A DNA stretch of 64,000 bases from Edaphochlamys debaryana (taxonomy: Eukaryota > Chlorophyta > Chlorophyceae > Chlamydomonadales), in assembly GCA_016858145.1 (NCBI GenBank), contig JAEHOE010000076.1, positions 186,001 through 250,000 of the forward strand. Direction: 5' to 3'. Every line of letters starts with the position of its first letter. Positions within the stretch are counted from its first letter, which is position 1. The notes under the pieces are model-generated. The model was not told where the DNA came from and made no database searches. It worked only from the letters and a program-made list of their open reading frames with translations. This document shows positions 58,301 to 64,000 of this stretch, in pieces. The position numbers were made by a program, and so were the translations under genes.

Positions 58301-59382
58301 GCCCTGGACAAGCGCCCTCGGCCTAATGCTGCCCATGCTGCACCACTGCCTGAGCACCCTGTCAGCGCTGACGGCGGCCGCGCAGCAAGAGCCGTGGGGG
58401 CGGCCCTGGGCCACCTCCGCTCCAAAACCTCTCGGCGGCGGACCCCACTCCCCCAGATGGCAGCGGGCGTACCTGCCCATCTGGGGTAACCCGCTGTTCC
58501 CGAGCACGGCAGTGGGCGTAGACCCGGCCTCCGACTCCCGGGTCTACGGACTCTGGGGTGAACGCCCAGGCCCCGAGGACTCAGCCGCCGCACGCAGCCC
58601 CCATCCCCGCGTGGCAGGGCTGGGTTTAAGCAAAGCGCAATGCAGTGCAGAGCGATGGCACGCTTGGCTCCAGGGCTGGGTGGACGCCCACATCCAGCCC
58701 GGGGGAGGCAGCCGAGGCAGCCCACTACGGTCGGGCTCTGGGGCTGACATCGGCTCTGGGGCTGACCCAACTGACGCAGGCCCCCCCATCCACGTTCCTG
58801 GCTTGCCGCGGCAGTGATCCCGCTCTCGGCCGGAGCCCAGCCACCCGGGCCCATACGGTCAGCCAGCTTATTCCTCCGCCGCATCTGGCAAAGCTAGCGG
58901 TCCGCGCGGCGACGGTCCCCAGCGCCAAGCGCCCGTGTGCCGGTGGGGTGCCTGGGGGTGCTGGCCGATAGGGGCAGCGTGGTGGAGGTCGGGAGCACCG
59001 GGGAAACGCTTGCTGCCGCTTGACTTCCGTCGGCCGGAATGCGGATCGCGCAGTGTGGCGCCCATACGTGCAATTGGCAGCCCAGCGCTCCTTGCTTGGC
59101 GCTCTCTCTTCCTAAAGTCGCCCCTCCCGCTTTTGCGTCATTGTTTCCTCAAGGTCGCGGACTTTCAAGGACGAGATACAGATTCGGAGCGTGGTACTTC
59201 AGGTTGCACGGGTTCACAGCCACCGCCACCGCCACAGTCAGAGCGAGCTAGGCATTTTACTTGAGCCCTTATCGGGATAACACCAAAGGCGCCCAGCCTG
59301 CAATTCGTTGCTGTTTCGTCTTTTCGGGGGCTGGGCAGCCGATGCCGGCACACGAACCTACAAGCTGCAGGGGGTGAAGCAG
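55353..59382. other. Long spacer between the kinase and the next gene
   Basis: The first ~100 bp should hold the kinase promoter. A 130-bp tandem repeat is listed separately. At 57,140-57,170 a ~30-bp word (GCAGTCGCACTCGACTGCGC) is shared with 3,800-3,820. At 58,627-58,672 a word is shared with 25,033. Open frames on both strands have no recognisable domains. Additional 5' exons of the downstream gene could be hidden here. Confidence 0.4.
55729..55990. repeat. Tandem repeat with ~130-bp unit, two full copies and a partial third
   Basis: Units start with GGAACCGGAG at 55,729, 55,861 and 55,990. They share GAGTCGGGGAATCATCGGAG, GGTCAGCGACC, CACCACACC and TAGGGGCACCATCCGCCCAC. The third unit diverges after its first ~15 bp. 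Confidence 0.85.
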
Positions 59383-62300
59383 ATGATGAAGATAGAGGAG
59401 GGCCCTTGGGGTTGCGGGCACGATGCCATCGGAGGCCTGCTGGAGCCTTGCAGCGCAGTTTCGCGGCGGCAGTGGAGCTGCGACCTCGTGCTGAGCTGGG
59501 AACAGGACAGCGATGCAGGTGCGGGGAGAGCGCATAGCAGCCCGAGCCCGGGGAAACATGCGGTGTGAACCCGCGTGAGGAACACTTGTGAGCCAAGTCA
59601 TGCATACATATTAATATACAGAGCCCCAGAGGCCTGGGGCGAGCTGGGCCTGACCGCCTAGCCATTGCCGACTCGAACGCTAGGCGCTACGTCTTCTGGC
59701 GCGTTCTCCCTTCTCGGACGGCGGCACGGCCCCGAAGGTTACATGTAGCCAGTCTCTCAGTGTTTTACGGGCTCGCGGCCCCGGTTCACCCACACGCACT
59801 AGCACACGCACCAGCACAGGGCCAGCCTCTCCGCCCCCGACGTAACCCACCGTGCCCGCCTGCCCCGCCGCCACTCCCCTGCAGCCTCTGCAGCATCTCT
59901 GGACGCAGTGGATGCTCTGCGCTTGCAAACACTTGGATCTGCGATCGGGGACGACTTCTCAACCGCAGACTCTGCGCCGCATGCCTGCCGCTCAGGCGCG
60001 CAACACATTATCGCACCTGTCAGCCGGGGCCCGCTACTTGGGGTTGAGAGCTCAAGCCTGTGCAGCGCCCCACCTCAGCTGTACACACCCAGCACGCTCG
60101 GGACGTCGGGCAGCACCGGATTCAACAGCGGCAGGAGCGATGGCTGGGCGGGCTTGGACGCAGCGGGCTGGATGCCTATGGTGCACGCAATCGAGCTCAA
60201 GCTGGAGGGGCCCCACCTCACGGACCTTCCTTCGGTACGTCCCAGGACAAGGGTGCTTCCCTAAATGTCCCTCCATTCGCACCTCCCTACATCAAACCCA
60301 CTCCTGGTTGCATGGAGAGGGCCGTTAGAGGGCGCTTACACAAAAATTACCGCCCCCTTTTTCAAACAGGATTTCGCGCAACGGCTAACCGACTTTCTGA
60401 CACATACACTTGGCACGCCACCGCTGCATATCGGCGTCTGCCAGGTACGTCTTAAGGGACTACAGTCGAGACCAAGGCATTCAGGCGGCAGCCAATGAAA
60501 GCGCGGCGCAAGTGCTTGCGCTGCCGGAGCACTCAGCCCTGCGAGCGCTGGCAGCCTCTACCGCTGCCCTCACACCCCTTTGCTCTGCCGCCCTCGCATC
60601 GTCACCCCTCTCGACAGCCGCCCCAGCACCCGCGGGCCCCTGCGCTCACGGAAAGCGTCCTACCTCTCACCCCCCGCTTGGCCCTCCGCGCTTCCCTCCC
60701 CCCCCCCCCACACACCGTCCAGGGCTGCATCGTGCTCGTGGCGGTGCTGCTGGAGATGGGCCGCGGCGCCGCGGTGGCGGGTCCCGCGGCGCGCCGCCTG
60801 CACCGCCGCTTCGTGGCGAGCATGGGCCGCGACGGCGCGGGCTCGCTGCCGGCCCAGCTGCTGGCCTTCGTGCGGGGCGTGCTGCCCGCAGACGCGGCGC
60901 CCGCCCACGTGACCGTGCTGCACAACCGCCGGCGCTACGAGCTGGACCCACGGGCCGGCCCCAACGGCCAGCGGGCGACGGAGCAGACGCAGGAGGCCGG
61001 CACGGCAGCGGGCACGCAGGCGGGAAACAACGCGAGCGGCGCCGCCGGGGCGGCGGCCGTGTCGCCAAGGGAGGGCTGCTCGGGGGCGCCTGTTGGGCCG
61101 CCGGCGCGGGCGGTGGCGTCAGCGCCGTCGGGTGCGGCGCCGCCGCCGGGCCCCATGCTGGGCGGCGGCTCCACCGGGGCTTCCGGCCCCAACGCGGTAG
61201 CGCTGGCGGGGGCGGCGGGCATGTCTGGGTCGGGTGGCTCGTGCGGCACGTGGGGGTCTTCCGGCATGAGCCCCGACCTGGGGGGCGCCTGGGGCAACAG
61301 CTCTGGGCGCAAGGGCTGCGTGCAGGGTGCCGGTGCGCGGCTGCAGCTCATCCCCGCGGCGGACAGCAGCAGCGGCAGCGGCCCGGGCCCCGTGGGCGGC
61401 ATGGCAGCCTCGGGCATGCCCTCCCTGGACGTCCGCCGCCGCAGCGACCGGGGCCCCGGCCCCGGCCCCGGCTTCAGCACCCCGCTCGAGCGCGTGCGCG
61501 AGCACCTGCCGCAGGGGCCCGAGCGAGGAGCCGGCAGCGACAAGGCGTCCGTGCAGCAGGATGACTCCAGCTCCCTGCTGCCGGTGTCCGCAAAGGACCC
61601 ATCGGCGGCAAGCAGCCGCGCTAGCCGGCTGTCGGCGGGCCCGCAGGGCGGCGCTGACGGCAGCGGTCCGGGCGGCAGGGAGGCGCTTGCGGTGGAGCGG
61701 CTCGACCCCCGCCACCTCGCCCACCAGCTGCGGAGCCACCTCGACGCGGATGCGGGCGTGCCGGACGCGCCGTCCAGCTCCAGGTCGGGCAGGCCGTCGC
61801 CCGGCCCGCGGCAGCCTCTCTACGAGTCCGCAGCTGCGGCCGCGGCCTCGTCGCTCCAGTCCGCGCCCCTCAGCCCCTCCGCTCCGTGGGCCGTGCGGCA
61901 GGGCCTGGAGCCGCGCAGTGGGCCCCCCACCGGCCCCTCCATCCACGCCGGCGTGCTCGAGGCCTTTGCCGCCGACCGCAGCCCCGAGGAGCAGGCGGCC
62001 GTGGTGGCGGCGGCGCGCGAGGCGCGCCCGCTGCGCCGCAGCAGCTCCGACGCCAAGTCCTCCCCCAGCGGCAACACCCCCCACGTTCCCACCATGGCTT
62101 CGCTCATGGGCGCCGCCGAGGCCCTGGCCAAGCACGCCCGCGGCGACGAGTACGAGGCCGACGAGCGCTGCCTGCTCAGCGGCGGCAACGGCGGCGGCAG
62201 CCACTCGTACGGCGAGCCGACCGTCGGCGGCTGCGGCCCGCGCTTCGTGCCGTCGCGGGGCATGGGCGCGCACGACGTGCAGGTGCTGGGCCCCGGCGAG

Positions 62301-64000
62301 CTGGGCTTTGCCGAGGACGCCGGCTCCAGCATCTCCTTCCAGCCGGGCGTGCCCATCGGCTCGGGCAGTGCGTCCGCGCGCGGCAGCGTGCGCCTGGCGG
62401 CGCCGATAGCCGTGCCGACGATTGGCATCGGGCCCGACAGCCGGCGCGGGGCCGGAATCGGGAGCGGGGGCACTGTGGGCAGCCTGTCGGGCAGCACCAC
62501 CCCCAGCGTCCCCAGCCGGGGAGCCAGCCGCATGCCCAGCGGCAGCGGCGGCCTGGCCAGCGGCGGCGGCAGCTCGCTGCTCCCCAGCGGCATGTCTGCG
62601 CCGCACGGCAGCGGCAGCATGACCTTCTCCGCCGCCACGCACGGCCCCACGCTGGCGGACCGCCTGGGCTCCTTTGTCTCCTCCCGCGACCTGGGCCCCC
62701 CCGGCTGGGCCCGCGGCTCCTACGCGCCGCCCTACCGCGGCGGCAGCCAGGGCCCCGACACGGGCCGCCCGCCCAGCGCCGCCGCGCTGATCCCCGGCGC
62801 GTCCCCCGACTCCGCTGGCGTCGGCGGGGTGGGCATACTGCTGGGCCCCGGCGTCAGCAGCGGCAGCAGCGCCCGCTCGCTGCTGAGCGTCATGGACGCA
62901 CCGGAGGCGGTGGCGCGGCCGCTCACGCCCAACGGCCTGCTGGCCAACCGCTTCCGCCAGGCCCCGCCCCCCGCCGTGCAGCTGCTCGGCCCCGCGGTGG
63001 CCGTGTGGCCGCCGTCCACCGCCACCAGCCTCACTGCTGCCGCCGCCGCCGCCGCGGCGGCTGCCGCGCCGTCGCACGTGCGGCCGGGCACCTCCTCGGC
63101 CGTCTCCAGCGGCGACTCGGCAGCGGCCGCAGCAGCGCCGGCGGCGGCTGGAGCGCAGGCGGCCTCCCTGGGGCTGACGCTGACGCTGTCCTGCCCCGAC
63201 AAGCTGGTGCGGACGCCCACGCCGCCCAGCCCGCGGTCGCGCGGCCGCGGCAGTCGGCGGTGCAGCAGCGGCAGCGACGGCCAGGCCGCGAGCTGGTGAG
63301 TCGCTAGCCGAGGTGCACGAAGGGTGCGGGCGCCGAGCAAGGCATTCCGGCAACGCATGCCAGCGCTCAGGCCCCGGCTTCTTCATCCAGCACTCGACGT
63401 GTAGGCCCGCCTGTATGCCGCCCCGTGAGGTCTTTCATCGCTCCCCCTGTCCCCCTTTCCCCTGCTCAACGCAACACCCTCAAGTGCAACCTTTCCCTGC
63501 GTCCGCCCTCCCCACAGGGACCCCGCCGTCACGCAGGTCTCCCAGATGGTGGCCTGGAACCGCGCCGGCATCGTGCCCGTGGTGCAGTCGGACGACTCGG
63601 CGCAGGGCCGCACGCGCGTCACGCTGCTGCTGCCGCCCTCCATCCCCATGCACCTCGCCTCCTCCTCGAGCCTGCGCTCCCCGCTGCAGGGCCCCAGCGA
63701 GGTCCTGGCCCCGTCCGACGCCAGCGCCGGGCCCCAGCCGGCCGCGCCCCGCCCCGGCAATCTGGCGGGGCCACAGGCGGGCCCGCCCGCCACGCAGCTC
63801 CTGTACATTGCCTGGCGCCGTGGCCAGTCCCTGGGCGCGCCCTGCCCCGTACTGCTGCTGCCCGCGGAGCTGTCCCACGTGGTGACCGAGCTGCAGGAGC
63901 TGCAGCCCCCCGCCGCGCATGCCGTACACGTGCTGTCGTACTACGCCTTCCTGGCGGACCTGGGCATGTGGCTCGAGGCCATCCACCTGCCGCTCACCGC
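59383..64000 (+). CDS. Large protein of unknown function, SPL-like segment; cut off by the window end
   Basis: Exons read as 59,383-59,518 (start uncertain), 59,885-60,234, 60,370-60,444, 60,723-63,295 and 63,518 to the window end; about 1,200 residues with consistent phase. The segment around ELKLEGPHLTDLPS, DFAQRLTDFLTHTLG and then GCIVLVAVLLEM resembles the conserved region after the SBP zinc finger in plant SPL proteins (…RPGCIVLT-type motif). No SBP zinc finger is visible upstream in the window, so I do not call it a transcription factor. The middle ~850 residues are Ser/Gly/Pro/Ala-rich and probably disordered. The last exon (VSQMVAWNRAGIVPVVQS, LPAELSHVVTELQEL, YYAFLADLGMWLEAI) looks folded and also recalls algal proteins with this architecture. 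The large exon is certain to be coding; the first exon is a guess. Confidence 0.6.

Noticed and set aside
60495..60722. Upstream extension of the large exon as an open frame
   Set aside because: A good acceptor (ACACCGTCCAG|GGC at 60,722) and phase agreement with the preceding exon show that this part is intron.
61119..63386. 755-codon minus-strand frame opposite the large exon of the last gene
   Set aside because: No domain similarity. The plus-strand frame has matching splice sites and phase with neighbouring exons and fits volvocine codon use.
1..64000. tRNA, rRNA, CRISPR arrays or bacterial operon signals
   Set aside because: None seen. Gene structure is eukaryotic throughout, with spliceosomal introns.

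Overview
The window is nuclear DNA of a green alga of the Chlamydomonas/Volvox group. It is GC-rich. Its genes carry many short spliceosomal introns (mostly 100-250 bp, GTGAGT/GTGGG donors), candidate poly(A) signals are of the TGTAA type known from this group, and proteins have long Ala/Gly/Pro low-complexity inserts. The core is a nitrate assimilation cluster like that of Chlamydomonas. I cannot name the species. All exon coordinates are my own reading of splice signals, checked by keeping the reading phase across every junction.

Layout. 1-18,200: three tandem plus-strand NRT2 nitrate transporter genes; copy A lacks its 5' end at the window edge, B and C are complete (535 and 520 aa). Between them lie repeat-filled spacers with at least two repeat families: an 'R' family in both orientations, and a 'P' repeat that is a second, geneless copy of the promoter of NRT2 copy C. 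20,828-24,170: ferredoxin-nitrite reductase NII1 (584 aa). 25,924-27,780: NAR1, a formate/nitrite-family channel with a plastid-type N-terminus (339 aa). Together these move nitrate into the cell, move nitrite into the chloroplast and reduce it to ammonium. Nitrate reductase and the NRT2 partner NAR2 are not in the window.

28,582-40,125 (minus): a continuous, phase-consistent 18-exon model for one 2739-aa protein. It joins an N-terminal HAD/NLI-interacting-factor-like phosphatase domain, two copies of an unrecognised module, a TRF4/TENT4-type non-canonical poly(A) polymerase and an RGG-rich tail. This is the most unusual gene here. It is divergent from HISG (40,725-49,152, plus), the plastid ATP phosphoribosyltransferase of histidine synthesis. 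A complete PP2C phosphatase gene (45,793-47,023, minus) sits inside a HISG intron.

49,150-52,250 holds repeat 'S2' and a scrap of a non-LTR retrotransposon. 52,252-55,352 (minus) is an 808-aa TKL/Raf-like protein kinase. 55,353-59,380 is mostly featureless apart from a 130-bp tandem repeat. From about 59,383 to the window end runs a large plus-strand gene of unknown function, with a segment resembling the region downstream of the SBP domain in plant SPL proteins; it is cut off at 64,000.
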